NCBI GenBank assembly: GCA_009760855.2
Contig: WPIO01000054.1
Coordinates: 2,579,501 to 2,643,500, forward strand
Reading direction: 5' to 3'
Source of the DNA: Cristatella mucedo
Lineage: Eukaryota; Bryozoa; Phylactolaemata; Cristatellidae
DNA: 64,000 bases
The notes below the pieces were generated by a model. That model saw nothing but the letters and a program-made list of their open reading frames with translations, was not told the origin of the DNA and ran no database searches. The position numbers were made by a program, and so were the translations under genes. Position 1 is the stretch's first letter; the number at the start of each line of letters is the position of its first letter. This document shows positions 48,861-60,919 of this stretch, one piece after another.

Positions 48861-50008
48861 TACCAAGCCAAGACATAACTAAAGGAGCTAGCTTGTTTTT
48901 TCAAGCCACAGTAGAAGATAGCTCCTACTCTTAGATAGAGAAAATGATGCCTAAAACGCGCTGCAAGGGTTATCTATCACTAAATTATAGTTTGGGGTTA
49001 GCTTGAAACTCCTCTATCTCTATTAATGAATGTTTGTATTCCAAATTTTAAGCGGCTAAGTGCACTCTCCAATTTTAGGAAATAATATTAGTTAAATGGG
49101 TTACATACAGCTGAAACCTTCGACACATGCGCCAGTCAAGAGGTAATTATCTAGTTCACTAATTCGCACATATTTACGAATATTTATACGCCCGAAGAAA
49201 AGGTTTGATCTTACCATTTTAGTGGTAGTCAAGGTATTATCTCGGGGATGTGCAGAGTTCAAGTTTAATGAATCAGTTTCTATAATAGAAGATGGTGACG
49301 GATATAAATAATCATTCCTCTTATATTCATCCCGACCTAAGTTCTACAATGTACAAGTGTTTATTTTAGGAAACATCGCATAATGTAAGTGTGAGTAGTG
49401 TCTGAAGGAATGGCATAGTTTGGTACCTAATCCCAATACTGGTTTTCAAGCAATCTTTCTTCCATGATGATCCACAATACATTAGAATGTTTCCCCGTTA
49501 TACCTCATTACAAGGCATTATTTTAATTCGTGCCAGACCAGTTAAACCTTTCATTGATACTTCAAAGCGCAAACAATATGTCGTAGCGGGTTTTAAAGAC
49601 TAATTACTACTGTGTAGCTACGTTTTCGAATGTATAATGAGTTTCTTGGGAAAATGACTAAATGGAACCTCTGTAATCGCACTGGCAGTTCACTCATAAG
49701 CTTTGTAAGTACAAATTATTCACTTGATCTTCTTCGACACACACATCATCTCGCTTATTCATAGCGGAAACTCAGCAATCACGGCTAACGTCTACTTTCA
49801 GTGGGTTAATTGATGCGATTTTACAAGCACAATAAACTAGCTTGTCTGCCATAGTTTTCAACTCAGCAGGTCCTGATATTGGCTTTTTTGTCGCTGAAGG
49901 TGGAGGTGCAGGTTGATATGAAGATAGATGTGAACTTAAACGTGGGATTAAGGTCTATGCCTACTCGATGCTGGAATGTCATTCAGCAACAAGCTTAAGT
50001 CTGTGGGA

Positions 50009-50197
50009 TCAGAGGGGATACCCTACCGGATGAAAACTCAGGCGTTGCTGTCCCATGCACTCCGAATACAGCCTTGGCTCCGAGCAGGCTACATGCAACG
50101 CTCTGCACTCAGTTTTTTCTGAGTTCCAGACTGAGATAATTACATGCGAGGGGGTCAGCTGAATTTCGCCTGCAAGTATATCCGGCTTGCATCCCAA
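50009..50197 (-). pseudogene. Block c ORF 2, unknown Cys-containing peptide
   Basis: A 63-codon frame with CKPDILAGEIQ, VIISVWNSEKTEC, ALHVACSEP and SECMGQ. The block c copy at 39.4-39.55 kb encodes a similar peptide with its four cysteines aligned, a two-codon insertion and one internal stop. The retention of spacing in frame is suggestive of a former coding exon. I do not recognise the family. Confidence 0.35.
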
Positions 50198-51384
50198 TCA
50201 ACATTTTTTCCTACTGCCTAAAATATCGCTACTTCTTACTGCAAGCAAATGCGGGAGTTCTTTTTTAATGTAACCATGTTATATACGGTTACTGGTGGCT
50301 CTATATTTTCAAATATACTCCCTTTACAAGTTTTGTCTCCTACTTTGCGATATTCATAGTCAATAGGCATGACTCTAGCTTTTGTGAATTGTAGTTAAAG
50401 TGCAGCAGTGAAGGAGCATACATATTTTTACGAATCCCTATTGACGACTCTACCAATTAACTCGGACTAAACGACTGCTGCACTGAAGATTTGTCAGGAA
50501 ACTCGAATTCCGAATGCAGTTCTACATGGCAAGTAATACAATATGAGCTAATACGTCGATTAAACCTTCTCGTGCTGGATCTATGAGCTTTTCTGATTAG
50601 CTATCTCAAAAATGATGGCAATGTAAGCTAAGCAAATTATACTTAAGGTCAGCCAATATCGGCCTGTGCTTGGCATTATTAGCAGAAGTGTTTAGATGGT
50701 CTGATCACAATAGCAGCAGTACCAAAACAACTATACTCATCCAGCGGCTTTGATCTGACTTCTCATTGGCTTTATTGTTGAGTTATTTTGGCCATCAAGC
50801 AGCTGTAAAGTTAGTTGTGATATAACTGATTAGCACTGCAACCAGGTCATCAATGGCTCGGAGGCAAGTATTGTGTCACACATTATATCAGGCAAGAGCC
50901 TGGGCACCGATCGTGCTTCTAGCTGAATATTAGCGGTTTGTATGCCTCGATGCAGAACTTATGCTGGGATTTGGACGTATTCGCAAATTTGCATGAATTC
51001 ATAAACAAACTAATTTTCACTCAGTTATTTATAAAATCCTCAGCTCACAAGTTCTGACCTTTCGACCTTGATTTTTAAATAGACTTCGCTCCCAACTCAG
51101 GAAGAGTGAGCACGTTACTTCTTAATCCGTAACAGTACCCATGACTTAAAGCCTCTTCGAGGCTGCTATCTGCCATATGTGAACTACACACAACGCTCCC
51201 GTCATGCAACTAAATCACTCACCATAATGCCTGTGAGTGCGCCAGGTGCACACTACCCATTGACTCAAAACTCGTAACACAGCGTTTCCCAATGCATCAA
51301 TAAGCACCTCAAGAGTCGCAGTGCAGCATTATATACCAGTGGATTTTTTAATGAGCGGTTGTCATAGCAGTTCTTAAGTTTACT

Positions 51385-52065
51385 TACACAGGATCGCTTG
51401 CTAACTCCCTGCTTTCTGGCCTACCGGCATGTGCAATCAGGCTCTTACAACTATTAAAAAACTAGGCTTGTCTGTCGTGAGTGTCACGGGCGCCACACCA
51501 CACCACTTGTCACCGACCAGCACTGGATTCTATTCAAGCAACGCATCGATTTCATAGTTTTGCCTCTCAATTTTTGGTCACTTCATTCTGTGGCCCCAGT
51601 CTATCTCTCAGATCTACTCCTCATAGGGCCAAGCATCGTATCACTCGCTTTTCGGAATACAACAGTTTACCAACACCTCGTAAAAATGTCGAATCCTTAT
51701 GCGACCGTGTATTTAGATGGTATGCTCCCAAAGACTGGAGCTCACTCCCGAGATGGCGTCAGAACATCCCCTAAATTGACCTCATTTAAAAATAACTTAG
51801 AAACACCTAGTTATGACAGCATTTAGTGGGTCCCTGTGATTTGTCCTTTATGTGCTAATGTGTACTGAAACTGTGCATGCTGCCACTAACGACACTTGCA
51901 TGCTGACCCTATACATGTTATGCCTAACCATGTTACTCATGTTGTTTAACAAGCCTGGTATTACTCGCCAATTAATAGCATTACCATTTTCAGCAAATGT
52001 AAAGTGTATAGAAAGAGATTGAGTTCTCTGATTTTGCTTTATCAAGTGAATTATTATTATTAAAT
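51385..52065 (+). mobile_element. LINE-A, 5'-truncated copy in unit T copy 7
   Basis: It starts at the SLLTGLPACAIR region (ctgctttctggcctaccgg). Frames at 51,481-51,774 and 51,560-51,826 carry the C-terminal end (RITRFSEYNSLPTPR). The 3' UTR, a decayed hairpin and TTATTATTA end near 52,065. Confidence 0.85.
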
Positions 52066-52200
52066 TATTTTCAGTTTCACTGCGACCTCACTTAAATGAT
52101 ATTTGCAAATTCCTTAACCTAGTCAACATAATATCGATATATTTACTAGGTTATCAGTAGGCAGTTTGGTTTTTCAAAATTCAGCGTTTGCATAATTGGA

Positions 52201-53100
52201 TCATAACACCAGCATTTAGACGAAGACGTTTAAATGTTAACACTCGTTCCTAAAATAAAAGATAATACATGCCGGAATTGTTTACGATCACTAAAGCATA
52301 GTTTTAGATTTTTTTATAAAACTCCACCAGTGAAACTTTGCGTTAAATATTTTGTGCGACTGACAGCACTTTTCAATTTCCAAAAAGCTAAAATTAAACA
52401 GACGGACTTATTAAAGCAAATCGCTCAGAAACGGATCTCTCGGAAGCTTTGGCTGTAATGAGTAATCTTTATCAAATCATCAACAATCCATCTACTTGCT
52501 TAGGCATCAAGGAAACTCAATTATCCTGGGTGACGTCCTCTTTCACAGGAAACTCATGAAGCAGATTTTACCAATGACCAACGGAAATTTAGCGTGCTGA
52601 TAGAGAGAGAGAGAGAGTGTGAAAAGTATCAACGATTTGTTACATGCTCTTTAAAATTTAAAATTTACACTCTACCTCCTGTCAATGTGAGCATAAATTA
52701 CTGTAGCGACGTTTTTTTTTATTAAGATGGCAAGCATCGATTCATGCGTGATTTGATATTTTAATGTATGCCAACATTTCAAATTCTTCTAATACAAACT
52801 TGTCAATTTCGCTTAAATATGCTCTGGAGTTGTGGGAAACTTGTATGTAGACATTGGCGATTATAATTTCTTAATAATCGTAGACGATGACAGATATTAT
52901 GGCGAATTTCTTCAATCTAAAATCGATATCACACGCGTGAGAAATCACGGGATGTCATTCCAAATGATTGGCTCGTTGCATTTAATAATGTCATTCAAGA
53001 ATATGAATACAATTTCACGAGACGATTGTGTGGGATACTTGCCCTGGGCATGTCGTTACGGCACCAATGAACGAGCTCTCTGCCAGCTCTTTGCATAGTC
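52201..53100 (+). other. Spacer with two unrecognised open frames
   Basis: 52,234-52,458 encodes a basic 74-residue peptide starting at an ATG, with no known motif. 52,817-53,098 encodes about 93 residues (FLIIVDDDRYYGEF, then KIDITRVRN, then MIGSLHLIMSF), whose strand pattern loosely recalls the end of a galectin fold. It opens right after an in-frame TAA and lacks an obvious acceptor. Unit T blocks resume at about 53,110. Neither is secure. Confidence 0.25.
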
Positions 53101-53109
53101 CCTGTTGTA

Positions 53110-54330
53110 TCATCTAGGTGTGCCAGACAGAGCCAAACCTATTTAAAGCGATTTTCAGGGCCTCCAAAACAGCTGTTCAATGAAATGACTAAGGAGGCCA
53201 CAATACCTCAATACGTCTACGGCTGAAGTCAAGGATTGCACCTTGATTATCGACTTGAGAAGAGGGAGGGAGTGACTTCTGAATCCGCTGTAGTGTCGAT
53301 GACTTCGAGCAGCTCCGCTGCTGCTACCTGCAATGTCCTGACTTGATTGCCACGCTCCCTTCACCTTCACCTTCACGCTTCTTCTTCCCAAAGCACCCGA
53401 ATCACGCACCATAATCCTCGTGAGATTGCCAGGTGCACAATATCCGTGGGCTCAAGCGTCGTAACTCCAAGTTTGCCGATGCATCGACAAGCCTCTTACA
53501 AGCAGAGGTGTAGCCTTTTATGCAAATGGCTTGTATAAAGAATGTTTGCCATTGCAGTTCTTAGTTTAATTAACTAAGCAAATAGGCTGAATGTATACAG
53601 ATTCTCTTGAAAGCTGAAGTAAATAAAATAATCAATAAATGCTCGCAAAAATAGCCTAGTCTGCTTAGGCATTTAGTCATATGATTACTTTGAAGCCGTG
53701 GAAAGCAGGACAGTGGCGGTAGTGGAGCATGAGCTGTAGCTCTGGAGCGAACGCGGGAAAAATACTTTGAAGCTGTATCATGTAGAGCCTCAACGGCAGG
53801 CAAGAGAAAATTATCAAGTCCTTTTAGTACATTTGAGCTAAATTCTAATATAATAACTTCAAATTTTGCGCTTTTCTTACTGCTATACAAGTAATTTATT
53901 TGGTGAAAGTTTTAGGTATACGTTATATTTTATAGTTATAGTTATAAGTTGGTATAAGCTTTTTGTAGACTTGTATTGCACAAAAGCAAGGTTTTAAGGT
54001 AGCCATCTTTTATTTTTACAGCTACCTTAGGCTAAGTGCTATTTGCAAGTTTCTCAAGAAAGCCGCAAGAACAACGAATACATTCACTGTATTATCTGAA
54101 GTAATTTCTTCATGAGAATTAAGCATATGCATTATTGGATTAATAACAGCTGAATTATTATGACTCGTTTAAATTCCATCACTCATCAGGAGCTGATGAG
54201 TTCCAGCTAAAAGAATCTGATTTAGAATTGAAAAAGATGGCGAAGAGAGGATAGCAATTTCACATATAGTCCTCCAGACAAAAGCTCTAAAGCGTACCAG
54301 TTTTCATTTTAGAAAATAGAAGCAAGCTGC
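53110..54330 (+). repeat. Unit T, copy 8 (blocks 4, a, b)
   Basis: Block 4 53,150-53,860 (tgccaggtgcacaatatccgt, gtttgccgatgcatcgacaag), block a 53,960-54,150 (caaggttttaaggtagcc, attcactgtattatctgaag), block b 54,180-54,330. The - strand frame at 53,570-53,890 contains LLPAVEALHDTASKYF, which matches LLPDVEALHKRTNEYP at 35.1 kb. Confidence 0.72.
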
Positions 54331-54977
54331 CACCAATGCCGATTAAGAAAAAAAAATCTGCACAGTATGAGGAGTCTCTCAATTAATTGCAAAGTTTTGA
54401 AGCCCCATCCAAGTCCTCATGCATTCATGTTTGCACGATGGCCCTAACTCAGTAATAATTTGTATTGCCATTAGAACTCCTTAAAAGGCTTTAAAAAACT
54501 TGTTTCAGACTACCTGAGCCCTTATATTGATACTTGACAGCCAATAAATTATGTTGCAGCTGATTTGAGCTCTAATTAATCCTGTGTTGGCAAGTTTTAT
54601 AATGAATACTGACTTTCTCGATAAAACAGGCTCAGGTAGAGTCTACGTGCTCGTTCTACTGGTCAGCTCATAATCTCATGGTGTGCAAATTTTTCATTAG
54701 AACTTAATGGAAAACACATCGTTTAGCCTAGGCGAAGGATTAGATTTGATCTTTTGAAGGTTCGCAGATAGGGGTATAGGATAGTATGCGGGCAAAATAC
54801 TCATTCATACTGCATGAATGAATCCGTCTTGTGCTTTAAATGCTACTTATGAAATTCTAAGCGTCTACGATTATTTCTTTGCTATCACTGTGTGCCTTTC
54901 GTTGCTAAGCATTTGGCATTTCAGGAGGTTAGCTGCTCTGATTTTGTACGTGTGTATCTATGTGTGTGTGCTTGCAT

Positions 54978-55021
<44 letters not shown>

Positions 55022-55319
55022 ATGCATATATGTATGTATGTGTATGTGTGTAACGTAATTTCGCGTCTTGCCCTGCACTGTCGTATCAGTCATGATGTGT
55101 GGTTAACCGAGCGATTCCACTAGACCAGTGTAAAAAGCTGCATCTTGGATTGGTCCTGCCAGCCAGGTGAATTTGAAAACATGCTTATTGTGCTGTCGCT
55201 TGAACGTTCGAGATATCTTATATATAGTTGAGAAATAATGCCGTTTATGAATTTTCGCTTAAATGTCAATGTCAAAGTTTTTTTTATAAAGCTTGCCGTG
55301 CGAAAGTAGGACTTCATTG
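54331..55319. other. Unassigned stretch with a TA/TG microsatellite
   Basis: AT-rich. (TA)n at 54,979-55,008 is followed by TG and TATG repeats to 55,050. A + strand frame through it (54,818-55,123) is partly simple repeat. No gene recognised. Confidence 0.45.
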
Positions 55320-55730
55320 CAGATTTTAGACTCCCCTAGGCTTTGTCAAGCTGAGATCATCGGTTGAGTCTCTGACGCATGGGTAAGTAAAAGGGAGCAC
55401 GTGACTTTAGACTCTGTAGCAGTATCGATTACTTAAAGCTGCTTCCAGGCTGCTAAATGTAATTTTATGACCGATTACAAGGCTCACTTCACGATGGCGA
55501 ATCGTAGACCTGAATGCTTGTGAGCTTGCCAGGTGCACACTGCCCGTTGGCTCAAACATTGTAACAACACGTTTGCTGCCGATACTTCAATAAGCCACTC
55601 ATGAGAGGAGAAGCAGCATTTTATGTCCAAGGTTTGTTTAAGGAGTGGTTGTCATAGCAGTTCCTAGGTTTATTTACTAAGCAATTAGTTAGCATTGCTA
55701 CCGATTTAGATGAGCACTTTATTCATTTAC
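55320..55730 (+). repeat. Unit T, copy 9 (block 4 fragment)
   Basis: Block 4 landmarks: gagcacgtgactt (55,396), gcttgtgagcttgccaggtgcacac (55,517), ggttgtcatagcagttcctagg (55,646) and tttatttactaagcaa (55,670). The 5' blocks and block a are not seen. Confidence 0.72.
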
Positions 55731-56300
55731 CTAAGCAACGAGTGCATGCAAAAATAGCTCAGTATGTGCATGCATCGATTTGAAGGCATACGTGAATGCT
55801 GTGGAAAGACTATTTACTTCAGCAACTTTTACTAACAGCATTTGGTTTCTTACGGATTGCCGATGGTGGCTCAGTAGTTCCAGCTTTCCTGCTCTTTTAA
55901 TTTTATAATAATAATAATCCATAATAAAAAGTCGTCATTTCTTCGACACTTTGCCTAGATTAGCTGGGCTTATCACTTTGAATGGGTTGAAGTCCTTTAG
56001 CTACCTCAAACGTGCCAAAAGCCGGCTTGGCTTTAAGAAACATAGATTAGTTGAAACTATGACAATTAAATAAATATCAATAAAATAAAATATCATAAAA
56101 TTAAACTCATAAAATTAAAAGCCATTGACAACATTGACATCGAATCACATGCAATGCACTGCACTGCACTCGTATAGCGACTTATTCATATGCTGATATG
56201 ATAAAAATAATTTGTTCTAACCAAGTGTACCGACTATTGAGCTTGTCACGTGCCAGAAAATTCTTGTAGTTTTGAGCATGACGTCATGAACATGTATTAG
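55731..56300. other. Unassigned AT-rich DNA
   Basis: AT-rich, with aaataaaat-type low complexity at 56,070-56,125. No gene seen. Confidence 0.4.
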
Positions 56301-56922
56301 ATATTCTTGGCTCTCGAGAAATGCCGATCGAATCATTTTGCATGCAATGGGCGACTGGCGGAAAATGAGGCGGATCTTTCCTTCGATTTGGGCCTGTCGC
56401 TGCTGCTCGCCCGGAATCTTCCTTGGGCCAGCAGTGGCTTCGGATGGCTCTCCCATTGTGTGCTCAATGCAAGGACTCGAAGAGCCAGATTTAATGCTCG
56501 TTCGTCGGCCGCCGCTTGCCCGAGCCGGTTAAACATCTCGGCAAATCTCGCCAAATCTCGCCCAGGATTTGCTTCTAAGCCAGGTCTTGTTTTCGCCCCG
56601 CTATCCGGCCCGACGTTAGCCCTGACTGCAGCTGACTTTTCGGCGTCTTCACGCCTCGGTCAGTGATGCCGCTGGGAATCAACGAGTGCACCTAACGACG
56701 CTTGCTCGCTTCTAGCCCACTTCTCACGGAGTTTGCTTGAGCTTCGCTAGCTTGTGCTTGGAGCCTCGCCCAAGCCAATCGCAACGAGAGGGCTCACACA
56801 AGGGACGCAGCCCTGCCGGTTTTCCAGCCTATCGTCTTCTGCGAGCCGCTGTGCCGCCTAGAGCACTAGAGATGACTGGCCGCTGTAATTAAGTAAGAAA
56901 AGCTATTCCGAAGGACAAAGTT
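56301..56922. promoter_or_regulatory. GC- and CpG-rich island upstream of a signal-peptide exon
   Basis: The base composition changes sharply near 56,310 and stays GC-rich to about 57,190, unlike the surrounding low-GC DNA. Long overlapping frames on both strands (56,307-56,666 +; 56,217-56,456 and 56,333-56,554 -) are explained by the GC content. The island sits directly upstream of the signal-peptide exon at 56,923 and could be its promoter and 5' UTR. No TATA box is evident. Confidence 0.4.
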
Positions 56923-57028
56923 ATGCCAACGGAGCAGCTGAAAGCCAGTGATATGCAGCGGCCCAGTGGTCACCTCGCTCCAATCTCGCTAATCCTGCTG
57001 CTGCTCGGCCTGCTGCTCGTAGCCAGAG
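56923..57028 (+). CDS. Signal-peptide first exon of an unknown secreted or membrane protein
   Basis: ATG at 56,923, with a second in-frame ATG at 56,953 that could be the real start. A hydrophobic core LILLLLGLLLVA lies between small polar flanks, then comes ARG at the end, as expected for a cleavable signal peptide. The coding frame meets a strong donor, AGAG|GTGAGC, at 57,028/57,029. That leaves a phase-1 boundary, the usual phase after signal-peptide exons of modular extracellular proteins. The open frame that continues to 57,183 would be intron. No matching downstream exon can be identified among the repeats that follow. The CBM2-like exons also enter in phase 1 but lie 51 kb upstream, so they are not this gene. 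Confidence 0.45.
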
Positions 57029-57259
57029 GTGAGCATGTGCTACTGCAGCTGCAGCCCCAGCAGCTGTGGGTCTCCCAAGGGCTGCGGGGGCCGCAAAATA
57101 TCTCGGGGCGTCCACGCTACCCGATTGCATCGGCTTTTGCCATCACATCAGCCTCTGCTTCAGGCGGTGACGGCCACTGCTAAAGGGCTCTGGGGTTACG
57201 TGACACCCTAATTTCAACGTATGCTCGAATACGAAGCAAATGTTCTTTACCTGCTCCAA

Positions 57260-60200
57260 AAATAATAAAGATGTAATATTTATGATATAGTTGCTATAGA
57301 GCCCTCAGAAAACTAAATCTATTTACATGTGCTTAACATTTGCTGCAATGGAAGCACAATCTAATGATTAGTGGTAGCATTCTAAATAAACAACGAGAAT
57401 AACTTGATTATATGTGACATGAACGGGGCCAGCATGCAAGTATGGTTCGTGGCAGCATGTTTTGAGTCAGCAGGCATAAAGAAATAAAAATAAAATGGCA
57501 GGATAATTGAAATACTAGAATAAATAGGTGCGTTTTTAGTTTCTTTTTAATTGTGGTCGAGTCAGGGGTTGTCCTGTCTCAAATTAGGAGCGAGCTCTAG
57601 GCTTTGTGAGCATGCATAAAAAAAGACAACAACTCCAAAGGATAGACGCTTGTACAAAGGATAGGTAAACTATCAAATTCAAAAAGCTAGTGGTATGACT
57701 CTTAGCGTGGCGGGGCAGTTCGGTTTGATAAGTCGGCTGGAGCCAAAGAATGAAGGGACCTGAAAGTGAGTAACAAAACATAGAAGTAGATTCGTTGCTT
57801 AACTGGGAGCCAGTGCAGATTGGCGAGAAGTGGTGTGATGTGGCAGCTGAAACCCACGTGACAGATAAGCCTACCTACAGAGTTTTGCACCAAACTAAAA
57901 GAGATGATTGCAAAGGCCGGTATTTCAGCAAGCAGTGAGTTATAGAAGTCAAGACAAGATGTCACAAAGGCATGGATACATTTGGAAATGGTATTCCTGT
58001 CGGAACAGGCCCGAATTTTAGCAATGTTATGCAGCTAAATATTAGCAGACTTGCTTGTGGAGCTGAGGTAGTCGTCTAACGAAAGGTCACCTTGGAGCAA
58101 GACACCTAGATTTCGTGCAGATTCGAGTGGTTATATGGTGGCAGAGCCAATTTTTAGTGTTAGTCTTTTTACTTTCTGAATAACACTTTGCTTGCCCGTA
58201 ACTTAATAAGTTAGTTTTATCGTAAATTTATGTAAGAAAATTTGCTGCAATTCATGTGTGCTTGTCATCAATACCCGGAGCAAACGAGTTGAGAGAAATC
58301 TAGGTGCTCGAAGGCTGAGAGGGATCACAGCAAAGGTACAACTAAGTGTCAAATGCATAGAAGTGAAAGCTTAGATCGTGCTTGGCAATCAAACCAGCAA
58401 GAGGGAAAGCATAAACCGTGAGAAGAACCGGACCTAGCACAGAGCCCTGATATAACCCATACATCAGAGGTACCTCGTATTATCTTAGTCCAGTAGCATA
58501 AATAATCTGGATGCTCCCACTGAGAAACTGAAAAACTGCAAGTCAGTGTCATTACTACCTAAGCGACATGAGAGGCTCTCTATAAGGGCTTGAGGATCGA
58601 TATTATCAAAAGCGGTGAAATATCGAGCTACAAGAGTAGTGATACTCTACCAAATTCTGCCTTAGTAAATAAGTCATTATTCTTCCGAAGCACTGCTGAC
58701 TCTGTACAGTGATTAGCTCCCAAGCCAGACTGGCACTTACTAGCAAGGTGTGAGGTCTCGATATATGAGTTCAGCTGGTCCACCACGACCTGCTCCAGAG
58801 TCTTTGATAGGAACGGTCGAAGGGAGACTAGGCGGTAGTTGTTTAGGTTCTCTTGGTCTAGTGTTGCTTTCTCGAGTATTGGCCTGAGTAGAGCCTTTGT
58901 GAAAGTTGCTGGGACAAGACCTGAAACTAATAACACATTAATGAGGTAAGTTATGCACGGCACAAGCAAAGCAATGCCTCGTAAATATGGATGTATGCAT
59001 GTATGCATGTAAGTATCTTTTTCTATAACTCAACAAAGCCACAAAGAATACGTGGGTATTAAACAGGAGGGTTTTGTAAAGGGCACTCACAGCCTAAGCA
59101 ACTTTTGGTACACATTCGGTAGCCAACAGGTTTCATCTCACGAAACAAAGAGAAAGTGGGAAGCCTAGCAGTCAGGAGAGCAATTGAGGTAGCGAGTAGC
59201 ATGGAAGTAACAGCTCAGGGCTGCTGCAATAGATGAGCCCTAATCGGCAGCAGAAGAGTTGGTTTCGCTGCGTACGAATTGTCGCAGAAGCAGGACAGTG
59301 GGAATATGATTCAAAGAACTAGTTATCTTTGATGAATGGGATATGAACTACAGTACAGGGGTCACTAATGAACCTAAATATAAACATTGAAGTACTGCAA
59401 GGAATGATACTGAACGACATGATGTATTGAATGAATTGGGTGACATCATTAGAGGGAGCATGCTACCATCGTAAGAATGGACTCTCCGATCTTGTCTATC
59501 TTCCTGACCAATGAGTTAGAGAAGCATCAGCTAGACCATCATAGATATAACCAAGTAATGAGCTATTCTGACAGTGGTTAAGGAGATGGTTGATCATCTA
59601 AATCACCATTCAAGGATTGTAAATCTGTGATTTAACGATGTTTTTCTAGAATATAGACTTGGCATTGGCTAGGATCGATTGGTGATACTTCCATTAGTCC
59701 TCGTTTGCCCATCAATGGACAGTGAGACCTCATTTTTTTATGCTTTATAAAGATTTTGATTAGTAGACCCAACTAGTTTGATATCTTCAGTTAACCAAAG
59801 ACAGTTTAGGCGAAGGTGCACAGTGAGCTTAGTAAGAGGTGCAAAGTCGTTGAACATATCAGCTGGTATCGTGTTGTAGCTACATACCAATGATGACATG
59901 TCAGAAGTGGATTAAGCAACAGAGGCAAATCAGATATTCTCACAAGGACATCATTGATGTCAAGGGTAATGAGGTTTGGTGGTTGACATATTATTTTAAA
60001 AGCAGATGAGCGCATGCATTTAGACTGATTAAGATATACATTTTGTCAGACATGCATTCCTTGCTAATAACTGGTGATGACAAAGTGTACTTGTAGGAGA
60101 AGAATTGGCCGAGTGTGCGACCTATGATATGACTAGGGCCGTACACATGAACCAAAAGAGACAGTGAGTCAGCCAGTGCACTAAAATCAGTGCTGAATGC

Positions 60201-60470
60201 ACGAGATCAATAATCAAAGAGAATGTTGAAATCACCCACAACGAGGAAGGACCGATTTTTGCACAAAGGATCGAAGTAACGTTGGAGAATTCTGAGATAA
60301 AGGACTTGGTACCTGGTGGGCAATAGACTGTCACAACCGGTTTCTTGTTGTCATGTGAAATCAAGACAATGGATTTGAAAGATGGCTTCGAGGGCACTGC
60401 ATATAGCCTGAAGTTCAATTTCGAGTGCTGGATAATTGCAACTCTACTTGCAGTTTAGGATGATTTAGAG
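57260..60470 (-). mobile_element. LINE-A, long old copy, split by LINE-B
   Basis: 3' tail at 57,260-57,300 with decayed hairpin, then 3' UTR and C-terminal frames (57,584-57,965: HITPLLANLHWLPVKQRI). Next come the RT palm (around 58,400-58,640) and the RT N-terminal region (58,628-59,000: LVSGLVPATFTKALLRP, NYRLVSLRPFLSK). A LINE-B insert spans 58,987-59,325. After it come the linker (59,330-59,800) and the endonuclease (59,806-60,470: TVYCPPGTK, SRVAII). Together with the 15.8 kb copy it defines a LINE-A protein of endonuclease plus RT. Frameshifts and stops are frequent. Confidence 0.85.
58987..59325 (-). mobile_element. LINE-B 3' fragment nested in LINE-A
   Basis: It matches 48,205-48,460 in the same orientation (cgtgggtattaaacagg, acattcggtagccaac, aagtgggaag). 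Its 3' end has an atgtatgcatg tail at 58,990-59,012. LINE-A sequence is interrupted between the region before CITKIIDM and the LSKNKTSP region, with only a small part missing. Confidence 0.8.
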
Positions 60471-60919
60471 GTGTGAAAGGAGAAACTAGTCACTGTAGCG
60501 TCTTTGATTGTTCGATTTTCAGCGATTTTTTTCAAATTTAAGTGAAGGCGAGCGGGTCAATAGCTTTACATAAATTAGGTCGCCTATTACAAGGGTTGTA
60601 TTACACATTGAGTTCGGATTAAAAACACAAGCGTTAAGTTGGGCCGAAGAGTCGTAACAGGCTTGATGACCACTAAGTTACAGAGATTCACGGTAAAGCT
60701 TGTGGGCGAACATGGTGAGTGGTTCGAGACAATACCAGGAATACCAAACGGTCGATTACTTAGCTCGCAGTTTCCAAAAAATGGACGGCGTCAAAGCAGG
60801 CAGCCCGATAGCCGAACATCTACGAATGCAGTTGAATTACGATAACAAAGCAATATTAGGAGCACTCGGTTTGAACTAGCATGTAAATTACTCACCGCCA
60901 GCTTATATGGCACTACCAC
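60471..60919. other. Unassigned spacer
   Basis: A 68-codon + strand frame at 60,639-60,845 (VKLVGEHGEWFETIPG) contains a good donor-like GTGAGT at 60,715-60,720. No motif or partner exon supports a gene. Confidence 0.3.

Larger units (their letters stand above)
49000..52200 (+). repeat. Unit T, copy 7 (blocks b, c, 1, 2, 4, a)
   Basis: Block b 49,000-49,400, unassigned 49,400-49,780, block c 49,790-50,220, block 1 50,360-50,880, uninterrupted block 2 50,885-51,050, block 4 51,060-51,380, a + strand LINE-A (51,385-52,065) that replaces the second half of block 4, and block a 52,066-52,200. Block 3 is not visible here. Confidence 0.75.
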
